Position numbers and translations under genes: made by a program. The notes below the pieces were generated by a model. The model did no database searches and had not been told where the DNA came from. It worked only from the letters and a program-made list of their open reading frames with translations. This document shows, one piece after another, positions 9,133 through 18,721 of a stretch of DNA of 64,000 nucleotides. Source of the stretch: Bogoriella caseilytica (GTDB lineage Bacteria > Actinomycetota > Actinomycetes > Actinomycetales > Actinomycetaceae); NCBI RefSeq assembly GCF_003752405.1, contig NZ_RKHK01000001.1, forward strand, positions 620,001-684,000, read 5' to 3'. The first letter of the stretch is position 1. Each line of letters begins with the position of its first letter.

Positions 9133-9209
9133 CCCCTCGTAGCCCAATTGGCAGAGGCAGCCGACTTAAAATCGGCGCAGTGCGGGTTCGAGTCCCGCCG
9201 GGGGGACCA
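9133..9209 (+). tRNA. tRNA with UAA anticodon and short variable loop (nominally tRNA-Leu)
   Basis: I folded 77 nt by hand. The acceptor stem is 9133-9139 with 9199-9205 (7 pairs, one U-G). The D stem pairs GCC with GGC. The anticodon stem GCCGA/TCGGC has loop CTTAAAA, giving anticodon TAA at 9167-9169. The variable loop is only 5 nt (9177-9181), and the T arm is GCGGG-TTCGAGT-CCCGC. The discriminator is A, and CCA is encoded. A UAA anticodon would read the rare Leu codon UUA, yet bacterial tRNA-Leu normally has a long variable arm. The fold is convincing; the isotype is uncertain. Confidence 0.8.
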
Positions 9210-9249
9210 TTGAGGCGCCAGGGACTGTCCCTCAACTGCCGCGCAGCCC

Positions 9250-9573
9250 TCAACTGCCGAAAGCCGTCATGAGGAGCACCAGCAGCACGAGGGCCACCAA
9301 CGGCATCGGGAGCCAGACCGCGAGCGTGGCGAGCCGGTGGCGCCCGCGATAGCTCCAGCCCAGCAGCCATCCGCCGATGGCCAGTGCGAGCCCGACCACG
9401 ACGAGCACGAGCGCGGGAAGACCGATGGCCTCGCCGATCCGCTCCGCCACCGGCACGTTGTCGATGCGGAACAGCGCGACGAAGAGTCCGCCGGCTACGA
9501 GCACCGGCGCGAGTGAGCCCCAGCCCCAGCGCCGCTCCACGCGCGCGGCTTCCCCACCTGCGGTAGCCCCCAT
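9250..9573 (-). CDS. Small three-helix membrane protein of unknown function
   Basis: This 107-residue protein has three hydrophobic segments at about residues 21-36, 50-73 and 82-105, separated by short Arg-rich loops. The N-terminal 20 residues are charged and Trp-rich (RRWGWG). No family is recognised. The stop is 9 bases upstream of the oxidoreductase stop-side boundary, and both are on the minus strand, so it may be co-transcribed downstream of that gene. No signal for a specific role is visible. Confidence 0.6.
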   Translation of the reverse strand: MGATAGGEAARVERRWGWGSLAPVLVAGGLFVALFRIDNVPVAERIGEAIGLPALVLVVVGLALAIGGWLLGWSYRGRHRLATLAVWLPMPLVALVLLVLLMTAFGS

Positions 9574-9582
9574 GGCCTCTCC

Positions 9583-10347
9583 CTACTGCGCGTCTCGCCA
9601 GGCGAGGGCGTCCTGGACCTCGTCCAGGTCGTAGTCCGGGCCGGAGGTGCCGACGGTGAAGAGCGTGAAGCCCGCGTCGACGAAGCCCTGGGCGTGTTCC
9701 GCTCCCGGCCAGGAGGTCGACCGGGCGATCTCTCCGGGATCGCGGCCCACCTCGGCGCAGTGCCGGGCGAGCACCTCGGACTTATGCTGCAGCGTCTCCA
9801 GGTCACCGAAGGCATGCCAGGTGTGCGCGTGCCGGGCCACCAAGCGCAGCGTCTTGCGCTCTCCGCCACCGCCGATGAGCACCGGGATCTCGTGGGCCGG
9901 TGCCGGGTTCAGCGCATCGAGTCGCTTCTCGATGCGCGGCAGGTACTCCCCGAGCAGGCGCAGGCGAGATCCGGCAGTGCCGAACTCGTAGCCGTACTCC
10001 TCGTAGTCCCGCTCGAACCACCCGGCGCCGATGCCGAGGATGAGCCTTCCGCCGCTGATGTGGTCGACGGTGCGCGCCATATCGGCGAGCAGCTCGGGGT
10101 TCCGGTAGCCCCCGCCGCTGACCAGGGCGCCGAGCTCCACGCGCCCGGTCTGCTCCGCCCACGCGGCGAGCATCGTCCAGCACTCGAAGTGGTACCCCTC
10201 CGGCTTGCCGCTCAGCGGGAAGAAGTGATCCCAGTTGAAGCAGATGTCCACTCCGGCGTCTTCGGAACGCATCACCGCATCGCGGATGAGGCCGTACTCG
10301 CCGGCGTGCTGGGGCTGGAGCTGAACGCCAATCTTGACCTGGCTCAC
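9583..10347 (-). CDS. LLM-class flavin/F420-dependent oxidoreductase
   Basis: This 254-residue luciferase-like TIM-barrel protein has IGVQLQPQHAGEYGLIRDA at the N-terminus, NWDHFFPLSG in the substrate region, and ARTVDHISGGRLILGIGAGW, the typical LLM-class motif (TIGR03560-like). Many actinobacterial members use F420; the substrate cannot be inferred. The GTG at 10347 is chosen because AGAGGAT lies 6-7 nt upstream. A longer reading would add Arg/Pro-rich shadow sequence. It sits inside the otherwise conserved ppx-DUF501-ftsB block and looks like an insertion there. Confidence 0.85.
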   Translation of the reverse strand: MSQVKIGVQLQPQHAGEYGLIRDAVMRSEDAGVDICFNWDHFFPLSGKPEGYHFECWTMLAAWAEQTGRVELGALVSGGGYRNPELLADMARTVDHISGGRLILGIGAGWFERDYEEYGYEFGTAGSRLRLLGEYLPRIEKRLDALNPAPAHEIPVLIGGGGERKTLRLVARHAHTWHAFGDLETLQHKSEVLARHCAEVGRDPGEIARSTSWPGAEHAQGFVDAGFTLFTVGTSGPDYDLDEVQDALAWRDAQ

Positions 10348-10381
10348 GGGATCCTCTCGCGGGACGGCTGAGGTCCCCAGG

Positions 10382-10915
10382 CTATCGCTGCGTGCCGTTC
10401 GCGCCCCAGGAACCGGCTTCGCGCAGGAGCTGCAGGGTCTCGTCCCCGAAGGGGTTGAGCCCTTCCCCCACCGCGAGGGTGTGACCGAGCAGGGCATGCA
10501 GGCACTTCACCCGTGAGGGCATCCCTCCGGCCGAGACGCTCTCGATCTCCGGGACGTCCAGGCCCATCGTCGACGCGAGCTCAGCGCGACGGCGCAGGTA
10601 GTCCTGGTGCGCTGCGGCGTATCGCTCGGCGAGTTCGGCATCCTCCGCCAGCCGGGCGTTCATGCCCTCCATGACCTTGGTGGCCTCCAGGGTGCTCACC
10701 GCCTTCACCAGCACCGGGTGAGTGAGGTAGTACGAGGTCGGGAAGGGTGTGCCGTCATCCAGTCGCGGTGCGGTGCGCACCACCAGGGGTGCGCCGTCGG
10801 CATCGCGGGCGGCCACGGCGACCAACCCGCGCGGCACGCGGCCGAGCTGCTCGCGCAGCACGTCGCGGTCTCGCTCGCTCACCGGGCTGTCGATGGCGAG
10901 TTCCGGTGCGGTCAC
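10382..10915 (-). CDS. DUF501 domain-containing protein
   Basis: This is a 177-residue protein of the DUF501 family, with RVPRGLVAVAARDADGAPLVVRTAPRL split over the N-terminal third, FPTSYYLTHPVLVKAVSTLE in the middle and SRVKCLHALLGHTLA near the C-terminus. The family is almost confined to actinobacteria and regularly lies between a FtsB/DivIC-like gene and ppx, as here. GTG start; the ribosome-binding GAGGAG overlaps the end of the upstream ftsB-like gene, so the two are coupled. The molecular function is unknown. Confidence 0.9.
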   Translation of the reverse strand: MTAPELAIDSPVSERDRDVLREQLGRVPRGLVAVAARDADGAPLVVRTAPRLDDGTPFPTSYYLTHPVLVKAVSTLEATKVMEGMNARLAEDAELAERYAAAHQDYLRRRAELASTMGLDVPEIESVSAGGMPSRVKCLHALLGHTLAVGEGLNPFGDETLQLLREAGSWGANGTQR

Positions 10916-10916
10916 G

Positions 10917-11537
10917 TCACTCCTCCTCGGCCGGGATCAGGCCGGACGGGTCGTCCTCGCCCGTGGCCGATGCTCCGGCGATCTCCATGGTTTCCCACGT
11001 GCGCAGGTACCAGGGTGTGGCCGCCGCGTGCTGGGCTTCCCGTTCGGCGGCCTCGCGCTCGGCCGCGGACTGCTCACCGGTGGCGACCTCGGGGTCGACC
11101 ACCACGTAGGCGGTCTCCCCAGGCATCACGTAGCCGAGCCGGTCGCGCGCCTGGGCCTGCACGTACTCCGGGTCCTGCCACAGCTCCAGACGGCGTTCCA
11201 GCTCGGCCGTGCGCGCCTCCGCCTCTTCCACATTGGCGGTCACCGCGCGCAGTTGTTCCTGCTGGGCCACCGCGTACCGCAGCGTGGGCGCGATGATCGC
11301 GAAGGCGACGAGGCAGACCACGAACAGCGCCAGAGCCCGCAGGCTCACCGCCGGGCGTGGTTCCTCACCACTGGGCCCGAAGGCCACCGACCTCGAGAAG
11401 GCTGCGCGCATGCGCTGGCGGCGGCCACCACCGCCCGGCGAGCGCGGCGGCCCGGAGTTCTTCGGACGCCCGGCCCTCCCGGGGCGCGAACCCGCCGGCG
11501 AGCGGGCTGCGCCTGAGGGCGCACGACGGGCATTCAT
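10917..11537 (-). CDS. FtsB/DivIC-like septum formation initiator
   Basis: This bitopic membrane protein of ~206 residues has an Arg/Pro/Gly-rich cytoplasmic N-terminus (1-60), one membrane helix (~66-88), a coiled coil (~89-120), and the motif DPEYVQAQARDRLGYVMPGE at ~122-141, the hallmark of actinobacterial FtsB/DivIC proteins. In the divisome such proteins bind FtsL and FtsQ. The start is uncertain: ATG 11537 gives the MNARRAP end, and an ATG 18 bases further upstream is also possible. It lies between eno and DUF501, as in mycobacteria. Confidence 0.85.
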   Translation of the reverse strand: MNARRAPSGAARSPAGSRPGRAGRPKNSGPPRSPGGGGRRQRMRAAFSRSVAFGPSGEEPRPAVSLRALALFVVCLVAFAIIAPTLRYAVAQQEQLRAVTANVEEAEARTAELERRLELWQDPEYVQAQARDRLGYVMPGETAYVVVDPEVATGEQSAAEREAAEREAQHAAATPWYLRTWETMEIAGASATGEDDPSGLIPAEEE

Positions 11538-11598
11538 ACCCACATCGTCACCCATCTCTGGCCCGGGGCCAGGCAGGTGCAAGCGCGTGTCACACACA

Positions 11599-11632
11599 GC
11601 TGTGCCCGGCGGGTCTCCCCGCCGGGCACAGC
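11599..11632 (-). terminator. Strong hairpin terminator downstream of eno
   Basis: A perfect 15-bp GC-rich stem (11599-11613 with 11618-11632) closes a TCTC loop, 14 bases after the eno stop codon. There is no obvious U-tract, so it may act as an L-shaped/I-shaped actinobacterial terminator or a 3' stabilising hairpin. It separates eno from the ftsB-like gene. Confidence 0.75.
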
Positions 11633-11645
11633 CTCAGGCCAGCGA

Positions 11646-12935
<1,290 letters not shown>

Positions 12936-13020
12936 TCATGGCCGGCTGCTTCGGACGTGAGCCGACCGGGGTTCGGTATACGACTCAACCGTAGTACGTG
13001 GCGGACCGCCTCCTGGCCAG

Positions 13021-13530
13021 TCAGTCCTGGGTCAGCCAGGGGAAGTCGGTCGGGGCCGCCTCGCCTGTGGCGAGGTCGAAGGTGCCGTACCGCGGGTTGA
13101 TCTCGATGTCGGCGCTCTCGTAGGCCTCGGTCAGTTCCGCCCCCACCGGGGTACCGGCCAGCGCCTGCTGCTGGAACACGAAACGCGCGAGGTCCAGAGT
13201 GGCTGCGGAGTACTCCTCAGGCGCGCCCTCGGGCTGGTTGGCAGCCACCTGGTCCAGTGCGGCCGAGAGCTCGGAGTCGGAGAACACCGCGCCGGCCTCG
13301 GTGGCGATGGGGCGCAGCAACTCGGCGGTGACGAGTAGGTGTGTGGTTTGTGACACCGACAGCGGTTCGCCGGTGGCCATCGCCCACTCACGGGCGGCCG
13401 CATCGACCTCGGCCGAGCTGATCCGGGTTCCCTCCACCATGGCCGCCGTGCCGGGAGGCGCAGCACACCCGGCGAGAACCGCGCCGGCAACCAGGGCAGT
13501 GGCGGCAAGGGCACGACGGGCGTGAGTCAC
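13021..13530 (-). CDS. SurA N-terminal-like lipoprotein
   Basis: This is a 169-residue secreted lipoprotein with Arg-rich start, hydrophobic core and lipobox LAGC (Cys22). The mature part contains AAMVEGTRISSAEVDAAARE, resembling the start of SurA/PrsA-type chaperone domains; no PPIase domain is visible. It could assist folding of exported proteins. GTG 13530 is preferred over an upstream ATG because it follows CGGAGGT and gives a proper signal peptide. It lies just downstream of mfd, a common actinobacterial arrangement. Confidence 0.72.
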   Translation of the reverse strand: MTHARRALAATALVAGAVLAGCAAPPGTAAMVEGTRISSAEVDAAAREWAMATGEPLSVSQTTHLLVTAELLRPIATEAGAVFSDSELSAALDQVAANQPEGAPEEYSAATLDLARFVFQQQALAGTPVGAELTEAYESADIEINPRYGTFDLATGEAAPTDFPWLTQD

Positions 13531-13597
13531 GGAGGACCTCCGGGATCGGGGAGTGGCATGGCGGGCGCTGTGCAGCATCTTAGGGGTTCTCGCGAGC

Positions 13598-16500
13598 TCA
13601 GCTGGTGCCGGTCTGCGAACTGGCGGAGGCCTGCTGGCCGGCGGCGGCCTGGGCAGCCGCCGAGACCGAGGACGTGAAGATCGCCCCGATGAGACCCTCG
13701 GCCCAGTCCAGCAGGGCGGCGTCCGTCAGCGGCTTGCCCCCGAGCTTCGCCGTCAGCGGGTGCGGCACCAGGATGGTGCGGATCGCGGGCTTGAGCACGG
13801 TCTGCGGATAGAGCCGCTTCAGCCGCAGCTGGGCGGAGTCCGGAAGTTCCACCGGTGAGAAGCGCACGTACTTCCCTTGGGAGGTGATCTCCGCCAGGCC
13901 CGCCTCCCGCGCACGGTCACGCAGGTTCGCCACCGCGAAGAGCCGGTCGATCGGCTCCGGTATCGGGCCATAGCGGTCGGTGAGCTCCTCGCGCAGGCCG
14001 GCGCGGTCTGCCTCGGTGACCGCCGCGGAGATCTTCGCGTACGCCTCCAGACGCAGCCGTTCATGGGCGATGTAGTCGTGCGGGATGTGCGCGTCGATGG
14101 GGAGCTCCACCTTGACCTCGGGCCGCTCGGCGGCCGCATCCGTCTCACCGCGGAACTCGGCGACAGCCTCGGAGACCATCCGCACGTACAGGTCGAAACC
14201 CACCCCGGCGATGTGACCGGACTGCTCCCCGCCGAGAAGGTTGCCGGCTCCGCGGATCTCCAGGTCCTTCATCGCCACCTGGATCCCGGAACCGAGATCG
14301 GTGTGCGCGGCAATGGTCGCGAGCCGGTCGTGGGCGGTTTCGGTCAGCGGCTTCTCCGGGGGGTACAGGAAGTAGGCGTAAGCACGCTCACGACCGCGCC
14401 CCACGCGGCCGCGCAGCTGGTGGGCCTGGGAAAGGCCGAGCTGGTCGGCCCGCTCGACGATCAGGGTGTTGGCGTTGGAGATGTCGAGGCCGGTCTCCAC
14501 GATCGTGGTGCAGACCAGGACGTCGAACTCCTTGTTCCAGAAGTCTTGGATGACCCGCTCGAGCTGGTGTTCGCCCATCCGGCCGTGGGCCACGCCCACT
14601 CGCGCCTCCGGCACCAGTTCCTGCAGGTGAGCGGCGGCCTTGGAGATCGACTGCACCCGGTTGTGCACATAGAAGACCTGGCCCTCACGCAGCAGCTCGC
14701 GGCGGATGGCAGCCGCCACCTGGCGCTCCTCGTACTGGCCCACGAAGGTCAGGACCGGATGGCGTTCCTCGGGTGGGGTGGCCAGGGTCGACATCTCCCG
14801 GATGCCGGTGATCGCCATCTCCAACGTGCGCGGGATCGGCGTGGCCGACATGGCCAGCACGTCGACGTCGGTCCGCATCTGCTTCAGGGTCTCCTTGTGC
14901 TCGACACCGAAGCGCTGCTCCTCATCCACGATCACCAAGCCGAGGTCCTTGAAGTGAACCTCTCCCGTAATGAGGCGGTGGGTGCCGATCACCACGTCCA
15001 CGCTCCCGTCGCTCACGCCTTCGCGGACGGCCTTGGCCTGGGCGTTGCTCTGGAAGCGCGAGAGCGCCCGCACATTCACCGGGAAGCCGGCGTAGCGCTC
15101 GGAGAAGGTGTCGAGATGCTGCTGCACGAGCAGGGTGGTCGGTACCAGGACAGCCACCTGCTTGCCGTCCTGCACAGCCTTGAAGGCCGCACGGACCGCA
15201 ATCTCGGTCTTTCCGTAGCCCACGTCGCCGGAGATCAGGCGATCCATGGGATGCGCCTTCTCCATATCTGCCTTGACCTCGTCGATCGTGATCTGCTGAT
15301 CCGGGGTCTCCTGGTGCGGGAAGGCATCTTCGAGCTCACGCTGCCAGGGCGTGTCCGGGCCGAAGGGGTGCCCCTTGGCGGACATGCGCGCGGCGTAGAG
15401 CCGGATGAGCTCCCCGGCGATCTGGCGGACGGCCTTGCGCGCACTGGCCTTGGTCTTGGCCCAGTCGGAACCACCCATCTTCGACAGCGTGGGTGATTCG
15501 CCCCCGGTGTACTTGGTGACCTGGTCCAAGGAGTCGGTGGGCACGAAGAGCCGGTCGCCCGGCTGGTTGCGCTTGGAGGAGGCGTACTCGATGACCAGGT
15601 ACTCGCGACTGGTTGCACTGCTGCCCGAGCCCACCGTGCGCTTGACCAGCTCGACGAAGCGACCCACGCCGTGCTGTTCGTGCACCACGTGATCGCCAGG
15701 CTTGAGGGCCAACGGGTCGACCACGTTACGCCGCTTGGACGGCATGCGGCGCATGTCGCGCGTCGAGGTCCCGGCCCGGCCGGTGATGTCGGCTGCGGTC
15801 ACCAGCGCGAGCTGTAGTCCCTCGGCCACGAAGGACCGCCCCGCCACCGCCGTGGTCACCGTGACCACTCCGGGTTCGGGTTCGGCGTCGACCGCATCCA
15901 GGAGCCGGGCCGGCACATCGGCCTCGGCGAGCTGTTCGGCCATCCGCCGCGCCTGACCGGGGCCGTCGGTGGTCAGCACGATCCGCCAGCCCGCGCGGGC
16001 GTGCTCAGCCAGATCGCGCACCGCCTTCTCCACGTCGCCGCCGTAGCGTTCGACGTCGCGCGCCCGCACCGTCAGCGCCGTCTCCTCCGGCTCGGTGAGT
16101 TCGGCGTCCACGGCCAGCGCAGTGAAGGACCACCAGCCCATGTCCCGGGCGAGCGCGAGCGCGCGCGCCTCGGGCAGGGCCGCGAAGGAAGCGGCGGACA
16201 GGTCCAAGGGCACCGAGCCGCCCTCACCGGCCGAGGCCCAGGCCGCGGAGAGAAACTCCTCGGTGGTCGAGGCCAGATCGGCGGCGCGGCGCCGGATGCG
16301 CTCGGGGTCGGAGAGGATCAGCAGGGAGTGCTCGGGCACCAGATCCAGCACCGGCTGCATACCCTCGGCCAGCACCGGCGCCAGGGACTCCATACCCTCG
16401 ACCGCGATGCCCTCGGCGAGCTTCTCGAGCATGTCACGAGCAGCCGGCAGGTCATCAGCGAGCAGGCGAGCCCGTGAGCGCACCGCAGAGCTCAGCAGCA

Positions 16501-17224
16501 GCTCTCGGCAGGGCGGGGCCCAGAGGTGCTCGACCGTGTCCAGCGATCGCTGGTCGGCCACCGCGAAGGAGCGGATCTCCTCGATCTCATCACCGAAGAA
16601 CTCCAGACGCAGTGGATGGTCCTCCACCGGCGGAAAGACATCGAGAATGCCACCGCGGACAGCGAACTCGCCGCGCCGGGTGACCATGTCCACCCGCGTG
16701 TAGGCCGCGGCGGAGAGTCGCTCGACCAACAGCTCCATCGGCACCTGTTCACCCGCGCGAGCTGCCACCGGCTCCAGCTCCCCCAGGCCGGTCACGATGG
16801 GCTGCAGCAGGGCGCGCACCGGCATCACCAGGATGCGGATGGGTGCGCCGGGACTGCCCGCCTCACCGGGGTGGGTGAGCCGGCGCAGCACCGCCAGGCG
16901 CCGCGCCACCGTGTCCGACCGTGGCGAGAGCCGCTCGTGCGGCAGCGTCTCCCAGGCGGGGAAGGAGGCGACCGAGTCCTGCTGTTCTGCAGGCAGCACG
17001 TCGCGCAGCGCGGTGACGGCGTCGTCGGTCTCCCGGCCGGTGGCGGTGACCACCACCAGCGGGCGGCGCTGCGCCAGGGCTGCGGCCACCAGTGGCCGGA
17101 CACCGCTGGGCGCCCCGAGAGAGACCTCCGCCGGGAGGGGCGAACCCGGCTCACCGGTGAGACGCAGGGCGTCGGTGACCGCCGGCTCGCGGTGCAGGAG
17201 CGGGAGCAGTCCGGTGAGCTTCAT
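13598..17224 (-). CDS. mfd: Transcription-repair coupling factor Mfd
   Basis: This is a 1208-residue SF2 translocase that displaces stalled RNA polymerase and recruits UvrA. The N-terminal third is UvrB-like, a CarD-like RNAP-interaction domain includes PGDHVVHEQHGVGRFVEL, and the motor carries Walker A GDVGYGKTE (~residue 665) and the DEEQ box (~765). The RG-containing helicase motifs LRGRVGRG follow, and the C-terminal regulatory TRCF domain includes IDAHIPHDYI. The size matches the family. ATG 17224 follows GAGGAC. It is close to pth upstream (19-base gap) and to the lipoprotein gene downstream. Confidence 0.98.
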   Translation of the reverse strand: MKLTGLLPLLHREPAVTDALRLTGEPGSPLPAEVSLGAPSGVRPLVAAALAQRRPLVVVTATGRETDDAVTALRDVLPAEQQDSVASFPAWETLPHERLSPRSDTVARRLAVLRRLTHPGEAGSPGAPIRILVMPVRALLQPIVTGLGELEPVAARAGEQVPMELLVERLSAAAYTRVDMVTRRGEFAVRGGILDVFPPVEDHPLRLEFFGDEIEEIRSFAVADQRSLDTVEHLWAPPCRELLLSSAVRSRARLLADDLPAARDMLEKLAEGIAVEGMESLAPVLAEGMQPVLDLVPEHSLLILSDPERIRRRAADLASTTEEFLSAAWASAGEGGSVPLDLSAASFAALPEARALALARDMGWWSFTALAVDAELTEPEETALTVRARDVERYGGDVEKAVRDLAEHARAGWRIVLTTDGPGQARRMAEQLAEADVPARLLDAVDAEPEPGVVTVTTAVAGRSFVAEGLQLALVTAADITGRAGTSTRDMRRMPSKRRNVVDPLALKPGDHVVHEQHGVGRFVELVKRTVGSGSSATSREYLVIEYASSKRNQPGDRLFVPTDSLDQVTKYTGGESPTLSKMGGSDWAKTKASARKAVRQIAGELIRLYAARMSAKGHPFGPDTPWQRELEDAFPHQETPDQQITIDEVKADMEKAHPMDRLISGDVGYGKTEIAVRAAFKAVQDGKQVAVLVPTTLLVQQHLDTFSERYAGFPVNVRALSRFQSNAQAKAVREGVSDGSVDVVIGTHRLITGEVHFKDLGLVIVDEEQRFGVEHKETLKQMRTDVDVLAMSATPIPRTLEMAITGIREMSTLATPPEERHPVLTFVGQYEERQVAAAIRRELLREGQVFYVHNRVQSISKAAAHLQELVPEARVGVAHGRMGEHQLERVIQDFWNKEFDVLVCTTIVETGLDISNANTLIVERADQLGLSQAHQLRGRVGRGRERAYAYFLYPPEKPLTETAHDRLATIAAHTDLGSGIQVAMKDLEIRGAGNLLGGEQSGHIAGVGFDLYVRMVSEAVAEFRGETDAAAERPEVKVELPIDAHIPHDYIAHERLRLEAYAKISAAVTEADRAGLREELTDRYGPIPEPIDRLFAVANLRDRAREAGLAEITSQGKYVRFSPVELPDSAQLRLKRLYPQTVLKPAIRTILVPHPLTAKLGGKPLTDAALLDWAEGLIGAIFTSSVSAAAQAAAGQQASASSQTGTS

Positions 17225-17243
17225 GAGTCCTCAGTCTCGGCGA

Positions 17244-17846
17244 TCACGAGGTGTGCAGGTGCAGCTGCGCCTTCTCCAGGCCCTCGAGCACCACGTCCTC
17301 GACGGCGTCTGCTGCTTCCTCCACCGTCACAGCGAGACCAGGCCGTTCGACCGCAGCGAAGTCACTGAGCACGAAGTCGGCCGGGTCCTGGCGGCCCGGC
17401 GGGCGCCCGATACCCACCCGGAGACGAACGTAGTCCTTGCTGCCCAGCGCCTGGGTGATCGAACGCAGGCCATTGTGGCCGCCTTCGCCGCCACCGCGCT
17501 TGAGGCGCAGGGTCTCCGGGGGGAGGTCGAGTTCGTCATGCACGACGAGAACCTGCTCAGACGGGATGTCGAAGAACGCGCTCAGCGCTTTGACCGGCCC
17601 GCCGGAGACATTCATGAAGGTCTCCGGCTTGGCCAGCACCACCCGTGGTCCCGGCACCCCGTCGGCCAGGGTGCCCAGGCGCGCGGGCAGGATCTGAGCT
17701 CCCGGCCCGCCGGCCTTGTGCCGGGCGAAGTTCCCCTCCACGCGGGAGGCGACCACATCGAGGACCATCTGGCCCACGTTGTGCCGTGTTCCCGCGTACC
17801 GCGGGCCGGGGTTGCCCAGGCCGACGATCAGCCAGGGCGAACTCAC
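17244..17846 (-). CDS. pth: Peptidyl-tRNA hydrolase
   Basis: This 200-residue enzyme recycles peptidyl-tRNA released from stalled ribosomes. The N-terminal [20 protein letters not shown] carries the catalytic His22 and conserved Asn12; FMNVSGGPV and VVHDELDLP supply further active-site residues. Its GTG start overlaps the rplY stop (GTGA), so the two are translationally coupled. The same rplY-pth order is seen in mycobacteria. Confidence 0.97.
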   Translation of the reverse strand: MSSPWLIVGLGNPGPRYAGTRHNVGQMVLDVVASRVEGNFARHKAGGPGAQILPARLGTLADGVPGPRVVLAKPETFMNVSGGPVKALSAFFDIPSEQVLVVHDELDLPPETLRLKRGGGEGGHNGLRSITQALGSKDYVRLRVGIGRPPGRQDPADFVLSDFAAVERPGLAVTVEEAADAVEDVVLEGLEKAQLHLHTS

Positions 17847-18463
17847 TCCTCCGTGGACTCCTCGCCGCCCTCAGCGGCTTCGGTCTCCTCGGCGTCCTCG
17901 GCGTCTTCGTCCTCTTCCTCGGCACGCGGGGTGGAGACGACGATGACGGCGGTTTCCGGGTCGGTCTCGAACTCGGCACCCTTCGGGGCGGTGAGGTCGG
18001 AGACACGCAGCACGGCGCCATCCTCGAGTCCTTCGATGGAGACGTTGATGTAGTCCGGGATGGAGACAGCCGAGACGTTGAGGAGCAGGGTCTGCGACTC
18101 CACCTGGTGGATGGTCCCGGGAGCGGACTCGCCCTCCACGTGCACCGGGATCTCGACCGAGACCCGCTCACCCTTGCGGATGATGAGCAGGTCGAGGTGC
18201 TCGATGGTCCGCTTGACCGGGTCGCGCTGGATGTCCTTCACCAGCGCGGTCTGCTGGTCGCCCTCGATGTCCAGGGTGATCACGGCGTTGGCGTGGTCCT
18301 TGACGATCAGGAAGGTCTGGTGACTCGGCAGCGCGAGGTGGCGGGGCTGTTCACCGTGGCCGTACAGCACGGCGGGGATCAGGCCGGCGCGGCGGGTGCG
18401 GCGCGCGGCGCCCTTGCCGAACTCGGTGCGGACGTTCGCGGTCAAGGTGGTCTGGTCAGCCAC
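17843..18463 (-). CDS. rplY: 50S ribosomal protein L25 (CTC form)
   Basis: This 206-residue protein belongs to the long CTC-type L25 family that binds 5S rRNA. The N-terminal L25 domain has [20 protein letters not shown] and VLYGHGEQP; a C-terminal TL5-like beta domain follows. The last ~30 residues are an acidic Glu/Asp/Ala tail. GTG 18463 is chosen because GAGGAGA lies 8 nt upstream and it matches the usual N-terminus. Two palindromes lie in the upstream region. Confidence 0.95.
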   Translation of the reverse strand: MADQTTLTANVRTEFGKGAARRTRRAGLIPAVLYGHGEQPRHLALPSHQTFLIVKDHANAVITLDIEGDQQTALVKDIQRDPVKRTIEHLDLLIIRKGERVSVEIPVHVEGESAPGTIHQVESQTLLLNVSAVSIPDYINVSIEGLEDGAVLRVSDLTAPKGAEFETDPETAVIVVSTPRAEEEDEDAEDAEETEAAEGGEESTEE

Positions 18464-18543
18464 GTCTGGTCTCCTCGGATCGTGATGCTCTCTGGGCGGT
18501 GGCCTCAGCGCGGGGCGGCGTACGGGCACACGATCGGGCGCAG

Positions 18544-18579
18544 GGTCTGCAGACCACCGCGTCGATCACGGATCCGTGA
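18544..18579. repeat. Two short perfect palindromes upstream of rplY
   Basis: GGTCTGCAGACC (18544-18555) and TCACGGATCCGTGA (18566-18579) are perfect palindromes 80-115 bases before the rplY start, in a 258-base gap (18464-18721) with no gene. They could be operator sites or chance. Confidence 0.35.
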
Positions 18580-18721
18580 GAGCCATGAGTTTCTGGCCCG
18601 TCCGGCGTCCCTCGCCGAGGCAACCGGACCATGCTACCGCTGCAGGCCCGCCCCGGGGAACTCGCAACCGGTGAGTCAGGCCACGCAGCACCCCGCGGCG
18701 GCCCGCTATGCGGCTGGTGCT

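Noticed and set aside
13877-15496. 539-codon open frame opposite mfd
   Set aside because: No domain, low-complexity composition, entirely inside mfd.
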